Position numbers and translations under genes: made by a program
Shown: piece by piece, positions 8,401 through 13,295 of the stretch
Position numbering within the stretch: the stretch's first letter is position 1
Layout: the number at the start of each line of letters is the position of its first letter
Assembly (NCBI RefSeq): GCF_001949145.1
Contig: NW_019091440.1
Location: 1,654,924 to 1,668,218, forward strand
From: Acanthaster planci
Lineage: Eukaryota > Echinodermata > Asteroidea > Valvatida > Acanthasteridae
Reading direction: 5' to 3'
DNA length: 13,295 nt
Notes under the pieces: model-generated
The model's database searches: none
Told to the model about the DNA's origin: nothing
Seen by the model: only the letters and a program-made list of their open reading frames with translations

Positions 8401-11400
8401 ATTCAGGGCAGAATCGCCTCCCCTCGCACCACCCCCTTCTGAACCCCCACCCCCAGTAATCACTGCCTCATTACCTCAAACTGCCCAACACTTCACCCCT
8501 ACCCCAGCCCCCAAACCACAACTGCCGCCCCCTCGCTCTACCTCAAACCCACCCTTTCAAAACCCACCCAGCGCCCAGTGGGTCAACCTCATGCGAGACG
8601 ACAGCATCACGTCGGAATTCTCTGATGACTACCTAATGCAGAACATCAACTTCAGCATCCGACCTTCGAACGCGGACTTCCAAGCCCCTACTGCCTTCAA
8701 ACTGCCTCCGCCCCCGACCAAATCAAAGGTCAAAGCGTCCACAGTGGAGTCACCTAGAAGTCGGAGGAAATTTAACCCAAAGAGTGCCGTCCCAAGACCA
8801 AGGGGGCGGAGCTTAGATAGAGAAGGAGGAAGCTCTCCCCATCCTGAAGATTTTGAACTGCCTCCGGATCATACAACTCCAGGTGAGTATTATAGAGTAT
8901 AGTCGTGCCAGCTTCAGATTTTGGAAACAAAATGGCTGCTCATTATGTGTATATACAGTGGAGCGTGCAGCTATTTTATACCAACTGTCTGTGTTCATCG
9001 GTGCGTACACCTGCCATTTTGTTTCCATCAGTGGTGACACTTATTTTGTAACCCTCTTTCATATGATGCAAGATGTGTGGGAAAGGGAGACCCCCCCTCT
9101 CTATTGTGTCTTCTTTTGTGTTGATGGAATCTTTGGAATTCCTTTCAGATTTCTGAGGGGGGTGCAGTAGGCACAATGGCCTTAGGGTATACAGCTTGCG
9201 CCTCACCTTGGGGGGTCTCCCTTTCTCACATATCGTGCCTGGTATCCCCTCTTTACATGGCTCAGCACTTAATCACTTACCTCATGTGGCTGCTGGCTTT
9301 AATAAAAGGTTAAACTGAAACAGAGATTAACTGGGATAAAATGTCAAAATGTTCAGTTTTCTTCCATCATCCTTTTAACCTGGTTTTCTAAACTGAAATG
9401 TTTTTTAAGGCTTAACCACTAATTATTAAAATCCCAAAAACAGTTGGAGCTGGAAAATTCCTGATGTTGGCTTGTATTTTGGCTTCTGTCTTTACTGCTT
9501 CAGAAGGTTTCTGTTGGAATCAAGTTCACCACAAGTCCTTTTGCAAGTCCAGTAACAAGCCCTTGCACGGTCATAAGGCTAGGTCAGTCTTGAGCGACAG
9601 TGGGAACAATAAGAAAGGAATGCTTTTGAAAAGCTCATGACTTGGCTCAAGACTGGAGGACTTGCAACGGACTTGTGGTTCCTAATCTGACTTGATGTTG
9701 AACATCTTGCCTGAGTTAGTGGTTCTTGTCCCAACCAACAGCCAACAGAGAAAAGTTCCAGCAGGACTTACAAAACTTTCAGGCAAGCATTCAACAGATG
9801 TTTGACCCCAGTAAGTTTGAGGACAACGGAGAGGATGACTTCTCTGGGATGCCTCTGAGAGATGCCCCGCCTCCACCTGATGCGGTTGCCATAACGACAG
9901 ATCAGACGGCATCTCTGTTGGACGAAGTCTTCGATGGAATTACATCGGGTAATTTCAATTAAGCCTCTCTCATAGGAATAACGCAGGAACAGTAGGCAAT
10001 GCATCTGTGTGATAGGCGATGTAAAAATGGTCCACAGACAAATTCAGCAATGTTTCACAGGACTTTTGGATGGCCCCCTTTAATGGCAGAGAGCATTATG
10101 TTGGATGGCTCCGTACAATAGTCATCGCAGTGCTCGCCGCCATTGACGGGGGCCACCTGTGAATGATCAGTGATTGCGTTAGTATGGACACCGGCTTCAT
10201 CTAATGACACATCTCACATTGCCTACTCTCAAATGGGCGGCCATAGTTTGCAGTGATGTCATTCCGGTTTGTAAAGCATCTGATATCACCACAAAATGTA
10301 ACTTTGCCTGATTACCCCTAATTTTCACCATTGTTTTTAGTGTTAATATTTATTATTTGGTGTTCTGATAGTTATGTGAGATTTGTGAAGTTACAGGATT
10401 GTTTTTGTTTTGTATTGGTGGCCAGCCGCACTTTATCAACCAGTGATGGGCAAAAGCTACGACTATGATGTAGAGAGAGAGGTCAAAAATGTGCCACGTG
10501 CCTTTCTGTGGATATAATCTATCGGCAGATTTGCTTTAAACTTAATCCAACTTGTCTTCTATCTGCAGATGTGCCAACGTCAGCATCAATCACTCACACC
10601 TCGGATTATTCGGCACCAGTTGCCGACATCCTCGGATTAGGGTTTGACCCCCCAGCTACCGGAAATGCCACTGCTGCAGTGTCAAAGGTCAAGCCGGGCC
10701 GGACGCCACCGGGAAGGCCCAAGGAGCCCGCCCCCAAGAAGAAGACCATGCCTCCGCGCCCCGCCCCTCCAAAGTTTGGTCCCGGTCACAGGTCAGCTGA
10801 AGATGAGTTACTTGCCAAGCTGCGACCAGAAGGAAGTACATGTAAGTATGAATCTGTACCCTGTGCTACTCTAGTCAGTGCAATACAGAGCTGAAAATGT
10901 AGTCAGAAAACCTATGCAGGTAACTCTGATCTGTTTTCTGCTTGTTTGATGAGCATATCTGATGTACAGCCGTACTCAGGTCCATCACAAGCTCCAGTAA
11001 GTCGTTAACAAATTGCTCAGTTTTGAGCTAAGTGACAAGTAATTCAACTTAACCGTGGGAAAAGCATTCCTGTGTCATTGTTCACCCTGTTATACATGCA
11101 ACTAGCCTGGTGACTGGACTCGTGGCAAGACTTTGTGATGGTTTTGACGGCAATCCCCAGTCTGTTGAATTTTTGGTTACCAGGCAATTATCAAATTTTG
11201 AGTTATCAAAATTGAGATTTGGCTCAGTGAGATTAGAATCTCAGTTTAAGTTTGAGTGTTTGATTCCAATTAAGGTTCACTTGACAAAGATAACAATTTT
11301 CAAAATCTCTATGCTTCAGTTCTAAACGAAAGCATTTTGGATATTATTCATGTTGCCAGGCAACCAGTTGGACACAGAAACCCAAGAGACGGTGAAAGCT

Positions 11401-13295
11401 CTGCAGTGCAGCATCTCAGAACTAAAAGACACTATTGCGGTAAGTGCGGATTTAACCACATGCTGCCAGGTTTAATTTGAAGTTGCATGACATATACTCG
11501 GGGGATTTTCGAGATTTTCCGTTTTCAAATTCTTCAAAAAACCATAAGTACATTTACTGGATGTTTACACCCACACAAATGACTGTCTGGTGGCCTCTCT
11601 AATCTGACAGACAACATCTATTGATGCCCAAGTATTTCAGCCGTGCTTGCCGCCTTGTAAAGAGAATCCAGATTGTGTGGTGTTACGTAGTTTTCTATTG
11701 TTCCCAAAACTGGCCCAGATCACTGCTGGCGTCTTTTCAGATGCAGACCAGATTAGCATGCAGCGGTATTGTATCGCTCATTCCTGCAGCGCTTTTGTCC
11801 ATGATGGTAATCCACTCACGCTCAATGCCACAAACAGAGGTATAATCTTTTAAAACAATTACGAATTTCCTCCGCTATTGACAACTGAAAAATGTTGGCA
11901 ATTCCCAGCATCTCGGTCTTTTGTTCCGAGTACAGTCTTTTGTTACAAGGCCCAGCTCTTTTGTCCAATTTCAGGCAGCCTGGCTTTGCGTATGAACCCA
12001 AGTCCGGTTCCAGAAACCCCGGCAGCAAGTGGTTAACCAGATATGACTTAAAATAATCCTCTGGTTGTATTAAAGAGAATGAGGTATTTCGGAATGTGCA
12101 TGTCTTAGGAATGTACCATCAAGCCAGTATTAGTCAGTGTGTCACTTAAAGATGAAGTCTGAAGAATATTCCACTGGTTTTTCTTCACAAGAAGGTTTCT
12201 TGTAAAATTCCCACGGGGAATAATATGTTAAGGTCAAGAATTCAGGTCACCCCCCCTCAACCGCTGTTTCCAACAATCTCCTCTGGACAGGTGCAGCAAG
12301 AACAGAAGAAAATTTATGAGCAGATGCTGCAGACTGCCAGTGCGGAGGAGATACCAGACATGGAACAGCAGTTGACTGACTGCATTGGAACCATCGAGAA
12401 CTTGCAGACGGAACTGAGAAGTTTAGAAGGTAAATTTCCAGTTCAGAGATCAAACTTTATAATTTTATTTGTTTTTTAAATATCAGATGCCAATCTTCTG
12501 CTTTTTCACAAGAGATACTTTTTGAATTTTTGTTTATTGTATGCAAAGCTATAGACCAGTGGCACCCTCTAAAAGTCACATGACCTATGGTGGGTATGAA
12601 ACATCAACAAACATGGCGCCTTCCATAGCAACGTGTGATGTATGTAGTTTACCGAAAATAATGCCTATTTTCGGTATGATACTCTGCACATCAGTAGTCT
12701 GAGTACTTCACCGACTGTCGGCTTTATAGTCGCTAAACAACACCTATGACACACATTGCTTATAGAGGATGCTGTGTTTGTTGATGTTTGATATCCACTA
12801 TACTCGTAGGTCAGGTGACTTAGCATTTGCAATTGGTGTGTACGCACTGGATTGGTTGGATGCAGTGGGCAAGTTTTTGAACGATGACAAAGTAGATCCT
12901 TGGTACTCGGCAATATCGACCAATGGTCTACAGATTGATGTCACTCAAAGTTGCCCAAGAATGGATGGTGTACCTCTGTGTTTATACAAGACTGTGGAAT
13001 GAAAAAAGCGCCCTCTGTTGAGGCAAAATACCTTCTTCCTTTAAAAAAGGTATCACCAAATATACCACAGCTACCTTGCACTGACAGATTGGAGTTTGCT
13101 ACCTCTAACCAAACTGATCAATGATAATTTTAATGACCAATGTATTCCAAAACTGACATGACTTGAGGTCTTCAAAGTTTATTTTTCACATTATTTGCAA
13201 ATTATGTAAATTGTATTAAGGGTATTGTGCCAAAGGGTTAAAAATGTTCGAAAGATTTCTTTTTTTCCATTTTAGAGAGATCTGTCTTACTTTAA
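2131..13295 (+). CDS. DNMBP: DNMBP/Tuba-like multi-SH3 scaffold, 5' half of gene (multi-exon, partial)
   Basis: This is the whole visible gene, joined from coding segments 2131-2407, 5540-5665, 6570-8882, 9742-9948, 10569-10841, 11360-11439 and 12291-12429, with a possible further exon at the right edge. The join stays open for about 1,138 residues. It has five SH3 domains, a Ser/Pro-rich linker and a coiled coil. From family knowledge, DNMBP is a cytoplasmic Cdc42 GEF scaffold: N-terminal SH3 domains bind dynamin, followed by DH, BAR and C-terminal SH3 domains. The assignment rests on three points: the start MEPGSKVRAIFDF closely resembles the vertebrate DNMBP N terminus as I remember it; SH3-3 shares the RAL...QL..EL.F...DVITI pattern of vertebrate SH3-3; and the coiled coil before the DH domain has a similar spacing (L..C...IE.L..EL..L). 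Differences are an extra SH3 and four NPF motifs. The DH domain is not in the window, so other multi-SH3 scaffolds remain a weaker alternative. Confidence 0.8.
2789..2843. repeat. 55-nt hairpin-forming inverted repeat
   Basis: TACATGTGCCA (2789-2799) and TGGCACATGTA (2833-2843) are perfect 11-bp inverted copies. An inner TGAGC/GCTCA pair can extend the stem across an internal loop. As RNA this folds into a compact hairpin. It is shorter than usual microRNA precursors, so no RNA gene is claimed. Confidence 0.6.
3079..3188. repeat. 27-bp minisatellite containing GTACAT hexamers
   Basis: GTGGTTGAATCACACGTACA begins at 3097 and 3124, and a variant begins at 3151, exactly 27 bases apart; a fourth partial GTGG start is at 3184, a 33-base step. 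Between them lie GTACAT hexamers that are self-complementary as an array. The 27-base period is a multiple of three, which explains periodic open frames on both strands here that are not genes. Confidence 0.9.
3704..3995. mobile_element. Short inverted repeats bracketing the 65-bp array
   Basis: TGTAGGGGGTCCCC at 3704-3717 and GGGGACCTCCTACA at 3982-3995 are inverted copies matching at 13 of 14 positions. They sit immediately outside the tandem array. A tandem core between inverted ends is a known layout for some non-autonomous elements of marine invertebrates. Part of the match (GGGGTCCCC) is nearly self-complementary, so chance is not excluded; the TGTAGG/CCTACA portion is the informative part. 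Confidence 0.4.
3717..3979. repeat. 65-bp tandem repeat, four near-identical copies
   Basis: Units start at 3717, 3784, 3849 and 3914. They appear identical except that the G run is nine bases in the first (67-bp unit) and seven in the others (65 bp). Each unit carries CCAGGCTTCACCCATATACC, a G run with GAGAGTAGG, and ends in CTGTAAGTAC, which contains a perfect splice-donor consensus GTAAGT. Near-identity implies recent amplification or active homogenisation, and the copy number in the assembly may be collapsed. Confidence 0.95.
4640..4786. repeat. 147-bp element with 30-bp imperfect inverted repeats
   Basis: AGAGAGGGCCTGCGG (4640-4654) faces CCGCAAGCCCTCTCT (4772-4786), 14 of 15 matched. 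After an equal 8-base gap on each side, TGTGGAT (4663-4669) faces ATCCACA (4757-4763). Over 30 bp, 24 positions match with no gaps. Equal spacing supports a real foldback rather than two chance matches. Confidence 0.55.
5540..5665 (+). CDS. DNMBP: Coding exon: second half of SH3-2
   Basis: The acceptor tcctcttgtcag ends at 5539 and the donor CCAG|GTATTG is at 5666. The exon is 126 nt, phase 1 on both sides, and encodes about residues 93-135. It completes SH3-2: KKG from the previous exon joins GDIVEITKQIDENWLEG, then NNTGIFPVTYVSEH. The binding-site Trp is W106, and the terminal Pro-x-x-Tyr motif (P119, Y122) is intact, so SH3-2 looks able to bind proline-rich ligands. The exon is too small to be a domain alone. 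Being a multiple of three, it could be skipped without a frameshift, but skipping would destroy SH3-2. Its first bases, GTGATATC, resemble those of the next exon, GTGACATT, and both put GT directly after the acceptor AG. Confidence 0.92.
5666..6569. other. Intron between SH3-2 and SH3-3 exons, 904 bp
   Basis: Donor CCAG|GTATTG, acceptor acattgcag. It contains the tRNA-like SINE candidate described separately. The open frame leading into the next exon runs without a stop from 6482, but no ATG is present upstream of the acceptor, so it is read as intron. Nothing else is recognised in 5980-6480 apart from T runs. Confidence 0.8.
5864..5978 (+). mobile_element. tRNA-derived SINE-like fragment with Pol III boxes
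   Basis: TTAGTTTAGTTGATAG (5872-5887) resembles a tRNA D-arm / A box, including the familiar TAG..TAGTTG.TAGA pattern. GGTTCAAATCT (5923-5933) matches the B-box consensus GGTTCGANTCC with two changes, at the expected spacing. The B box sits in a T-arm-like stem (ACGGG/CTCGC, four of five pairs). A T11 run at 5968-5978 would act as a Pol III terminator. The anticodon stem and acceptor stem are not intact, so this is not a functional tRNA; a decayed tRNA-derived SINE is the better reading. Confidence 0.6.
6570..8882 (+). CDS. DNMBP: Giant coding exon: SH3-3, SH3-4, SH3-5 and NPF/proline-rich linker
   Basis: The acceptor gttacattgcag ends at 6569 and the donor CCAG|GTGAGT is at 8883. The exon is 2,313 nt, phase 1 at both ends, residues 136-905. 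SH3-3 (137-193) is divergent: ALYDY reads ALKDN and the final motif is GTLPAVKV, lacking the usual Asn and Tyr, though W172 and P185 remain. SH3-4 (247-303) is canonical (ALFPF, NWLEG, GIFPSNYV). SH3-5 (349-405) is canonical (VLFDF, DWFEA, GFLPVNYV). The rest is a low-complexity Ser/Pro linker. It carries NPF at 554, 691, 717 and 744, the clathrin-box-like LLCFD at 488-492, LLDIF and LLDMS, SH3 ligands such as PLPPKP and PPLPPR, and RPRGRS, a basophilic-kinase site ending at S882. GC is much higher than in the introns. Intron read-through would add a short GEYYRV tail and stop at 8900-8902. Confidence 0.93.
7606..7620 (-). promoter_or_regulatory. CTCF-like motif inside the giant exon
   Basis: The reverse strand reads ACAGCAGAGGGCGCT, matching 14 of 15 positions of a CTCF core consensus (CCASYAGRKGGCRSY, from memory). 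It lies in coding sequence for KAPSAV. CTCF is present across bilaterians, but sequence alone does not show binding, and a match in a GC-rich exon can arise by chance. Confidence 0.25.
8922..9027. repeat. 15-bp perfect inverted repeat, 76-base loop
   Basis: TGGAAACAAAATGGC (8922-8936) and GCCATTTTGTTTCCA (9013-9027) are exact inverted copies. Similarity does not clearly continue inward or outward. It begins 40 bases after the splice donor, so the transcript could form a stem close to the 5' splice site. Confidence 0.65.
9066..9240. repeat. 175-bp element with 31-bp inverted repeats
   Basis: The arms 9066-9096 and 9210-9240 match at 27 of 31 positions without gaps. The core GAAAGGGAGACCCCCC faces GGGGGGTCTCCCTTTC exactly. 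The roughly 113-base centre has no coding potential. The layout fits a small MITE-like foldback; no clear target-site duplication was found. Confidence 0.65.
9528..9679. repeat. 152-bp nested foldback near an acceptor site
   Basis: ACCACAAGTCCTTTTGCAAG (start 9528) faces CTTGCAACGGACTTGTGGT (end 9679); allowing one gap, nearly all of about 23 positions pair. A second nested pair, CAGTCTTGAGC (9585-9595) and GCTCAAGACTG (9645-9655), is perfect over 11 bp. The left arm also has the direct copies ACAAGTCC and GCAAGTCC. It ends 62 bases before the exon at 9742, overlapping the likely branch-point region. Confidence 0.65.
9742..9948 (+). CDS. DNMBP: Coding exon: Gln-rich/acidic helix-like segment
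   Basis: 207 nt, phase 1 at both ends, about residues 906-975. The acceptor is ccaaccaacag ending at 9741. A second AG at 9747-9748 is also present, but using it would shift the frame, so the upstream AG was chosen. The donor TCGG|GTAATT is at 9949. The segment opens with a likely amphipathic helix (REKFQQDLQNFQASIQQMFD), followed by an acidic stretch (KFEDNGEDDFSG), a PPPP run, and SLLDEVFDGI, which has the hydrophobic/acidic look of a short endocytic-adaptor motif. No named domain is recognised. Assignment to this gene rests on frame continuity, strand and plausible splice sites. It is in frame with both neighbours and could be a cassette exon. Confidence 0.82.
9949..10568. other. Intron, 620 bp, nothing recognised
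   Basis: Donor TCGG|GTAATT, acceptor cttctatctgcag. I see no coding sequence, long repeat or RNA gene here on either strand. Confidence 0.8.
10569..10841 (+). CDS. DNMBP: Coding exon: basic proline-rich segment
   Basis: 273 nt, phase 1 at both ends, about residues 975-1066. The acceptor is gtcttctatctgcag and the donor is AGTACAT|GTAAGT, which matches the consensus strongly. The encoded peptide runs from DVPTSASITHTSDY through VADILGLGFDPP into a basic, proline-rich stretch (KVKPGRTPPGRPKEPAPKKK, then MPPRPAPPKFGPGHR). It ends with a short helix-like SAEDELLAKLRPEG. The PPRP and PPGRP stretches are candidate SH3 ligands, possibly for the protein's own N-terminal SH3 domains (inference). PKKK could act as a basic membrane- or nuclear-targeting patch. 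No catalytic domain is seen. The splice donor overlaps a TACATGTA word, the repeat theme of this locus. Confidence 0.85.
10842..11359. other. Intron, 518 bp, only small palindromes
   Basis: Donor ACAT|GTAAGT (strong), acceptor catgttgccag. Only short palindromes such as TGAGATT-AG-AATCTCA (11228-11243) are seen. Read-through past the donor would add 17 residues and a stop at about 10892-10894. Confidence 0.8.
11360..11439 (+). CDS. DNMBP: Coding exon: start of coiled coil
   Basis: An 80-nt exon with acceptor ttcatgttgccag ending at 11359 and donor ATTGCG|GTAAGT at 11440. It enters in phase 1 and leaves in phase 0, the first break in the run of phase-1 junctions. It encodes about residues 1066-1092: CNQLDTETQETVKALQCSIS, then ELKDTIA. 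Hydrophobic residues at heptad-like spacing (L, V, L, I, L, I) and many charged or Gln residues suggest a coiled coil that continues in the next coding exon. It is too short to stand out as an open frame by itself; the call rests on the two good splice sites and the match of frame on both sides. Confidence 0.8.
11440..12290. other. Intron, 851 bp, with possible cryptic exon
   Basis: Donor GCG|GTAAGT, acceptor cctctggacag. It contains an exon-like open segment (11611-11839), reported separately, and three loosely spaced TCTTTTGT words at 11917, 11936 and 11957. A C-run (cccccc) lies near 12250. No other coding evidence. Confidence 0.75.
11611..11839 (+). other. Exon-like open segment, possible cryptic exon or gene relic
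   Basis: A good acceptor-like sequence (ggcctctctaatctgacag) precedes 11611, and GAG|GTATAA follows 11839. The frame is open throughout and reads TTSIDAQVFQPCLPPCKENP, then DCVVLRSFLLFP and on to a second Cys-containing stretch (RYCIAHSCSAFVHDGNPLTL). The composition, with several Cys and an NAT sequon, looks like an extracellular domain, unlike this gene. Its length (229 nt) is not a multiple of three, while the flanking exons join in frame without it, so including it would break the gene. No family is recognised. Confidence 0.2.
12291..12429 (+). CDS. DNMBP: Coding exon: coiled coil upstream of the expected DH domain
   Basis: A 139-nt exon with acceptor atctcctctggacag ending at 12290 and donor GAAG|GTAAAT at 12430, phase 0 to phase 1, residues 1093-1138. 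The peptide begins VQQEQKKIYEQMLQTASAEE and continues through MEQQLTDCIGTIENLQTELR to SLE. It has clear heptads and high Gln/Glu content. Vertebrate DNMBP has a short coiled coil just before its DH domain with a similar pattern (LEDLKFCESNIESL, then ELQQL, from memory), and this segment aligns with it convincingly by eye. This supports the orthology call and predicts a DH domain in the next exons, outside the window. Confidence 0.87.
12573..12821. mobile_element. 249-bp imperfect palindrome, MITE-like foldback
   Basis: The arms 12573-12684 and 12701-12821 are inverted copies around a 16-base loop. The outer ends read AAGTCAC(A/C)TGACCTA (14 of 15). After a 6-base indel, GTGGGTATGAAACATCAACA and the next four bases match 22 of 24. 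Weaker similarity runs to the centre, where TACTC faces GAGTA. Both ends lie beside TA dinucleotides (12570-12571, 12821-12822), compatible with but not proving a TA target-site duplication. No transposase is encoded. A separate local hairpin (12650-12676) sits within the left arm. Confidence 0.75.
12650..12676. repeat. Perfect 11-bp hairpin with 5-base loop
   Basis: TACCGAAAATA, loop ATGCC, TATTTTCGGTA. It lies within the left arm of the 249-bp palindrome; the matching part of the right arm (GCGACTATAAAGCCGACAGT on the reverse strand) has diverged and does not form as good a local hairpin. Confidence 0.8.
13007..13021 (-). promoter_or_regulatory. CTCF-like motif in intron
   Basis: The reverse strand reads TCAACAGAGGGCGCT, matching 13 of 15 positions of the same CTCF core consensus used at 7606-7620. 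Related GCACCCTCT lies near 12562, just outside the left end of the palindrome. The word GCGCCCTCT also occurs in dispersed repeats of many animals, so a repeat fragment is an equally good explanation. Confidence 0.22.
13276..13295 (+). CDS. Possible start of next coding exon, ambiguous acceptor
   Basis: A T-rich tract (ttctttttttccattttag) ends in three overlapping AGs at 13274-13279, a strong acceptor region at the right distance for another exon. The previous exon ends in phase 1. The first AG gives E-R-S-V-L-L and then TAA at 13293-13295. The second gives E-I-C-L-T-L and the third D-L-S-Y-F, both still open at the window edge. Start and frame cannot be decided from 20 bases. The real exon may lie downstream, or this may be an alternative terminal exon. 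Confidence 0.45.

Larger units (their letters stand above)
8883..9741. other. Intron after the giant exon, 859 bp, three foldbacks
   Basis: Donor CCAG|GTGAGT (strong), acceptor ccaaccaacag. No coding sequence is supported. Three separate inverted repeats (8922-9027, 9066-9240, 9528-9679) occupy about half of its length. A likely branch-point word CTAATCTGAC lies at about 9682, 60 bases before the acceptor. Confidence 0.8.
12430..13275. other. Last intron in window, 846 bp
   Basis: Donor GAAG|GTAAAT, with an acceptor candidate at 13274-13275. It contains the 249-bp palindromic element and a CTCF-like motif listed separately. The longest open frame (12769-13002) starts inside one arm of the palindrome, has no recognisable domain and is not accepted. 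Confidence 0.7.

Noticed and set aside
6554-8463. Several minus-strand open frames of 60-129 residues opposite the giant exon
   Set aside because: They are antisense shadows of GC-rich, proline-rich coding sequence.
9747-9748. Second AG as acceptor for the exon starting near 9742
   Set aside because: It would enter in the wrong phase relative to the upstream exon; the AG at 9740-9741 keeps the frame.
12769-13002. 77-residue plus-strand open frame
   Set aside because: It begins in the right arm of the palindromic element and has no known domain or fitting splice frame.
1-13295. CRISPR array, phage or bacterial defence system
   Set aside because: Repeats have no regular unique spacers, there is no operon structure, and the window has spliced animal coding exons.

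Overview
This is eukaryotic DNA, most likely from an invertebrate deuterostome such as an echinoderm, acorn worm or amphioxus. That placement rests on AT-rich introns with a typical GT...AG exon layout, many TACATGTA/GTACAT words, a tRNA-like SINE, and an animal scaffold gene whose start resembles vertebrate DNMBP. I cannot name the species. Nothing bacterial, viral or plasmid-like is visible.

All supported coding sequence is on the + strand and forms the 5' half of one gene, a dynamin-binding protein (DNMBP/Tuba)-like scaffold. Seven coding exons are clear: 2123-2407 (ATG at 2131), 5540-5665, 6570-8882, 9742-9948, 10569-10841, 11360-11439 and 12291-12429. A further exon may begin at about 13276, at the window edge. 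Joined, they give about 1,138 residues. In order these hold five N-terminal SH3 domains (about residues 5-60, 72-126, 137-193, 247-303 and 349-405), a long Ser/Pro-rich linker with four NPF motifs, one clathrin-box-like motif and several PxxPx(R/K) motifs, an acidic segment, a basic/proline segment, and a coiled coil. The DH (Cdc42 GEF), BAR and C-terminal SH3 domains expected of this family would lie downstream of the window. In vertebrates the family links dynamin, Cdc42 activation and actin assembly. The NPF motifs suggest this version may also bind EH-domain endocytic proteins (inference).

Layout: 1-2122 is upstream or 5'-UTR-intron DNA, with a CpG-containing stretch, a CCAAT box, a 250-bp foldback repeat and a 14-bp minisatellite. 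2408-5539 is a large, repeat-rich first coding intron with a 27-bp minisatellite, a 65-bp tandem array between inverted repeats, and further foldbacks. 5666-6569 holds a tRNA-derived SINE-like element. 8883-9741 holds three separate inverted repeats. 9949-10568 and 10842-11359 are plain introns. 11440-12290 contains a possible cryptic exon. 12430-13275 contains a 249-bp imperfect palindrome.

The points most worth a second look are the five-SH3 architecture with NPF motifs, the run of phase-1 introns, the series of unrelated foldback elements within one transcription unit, and the triple AG acceptor at the right edge, where only one choice produces an immediate stop.
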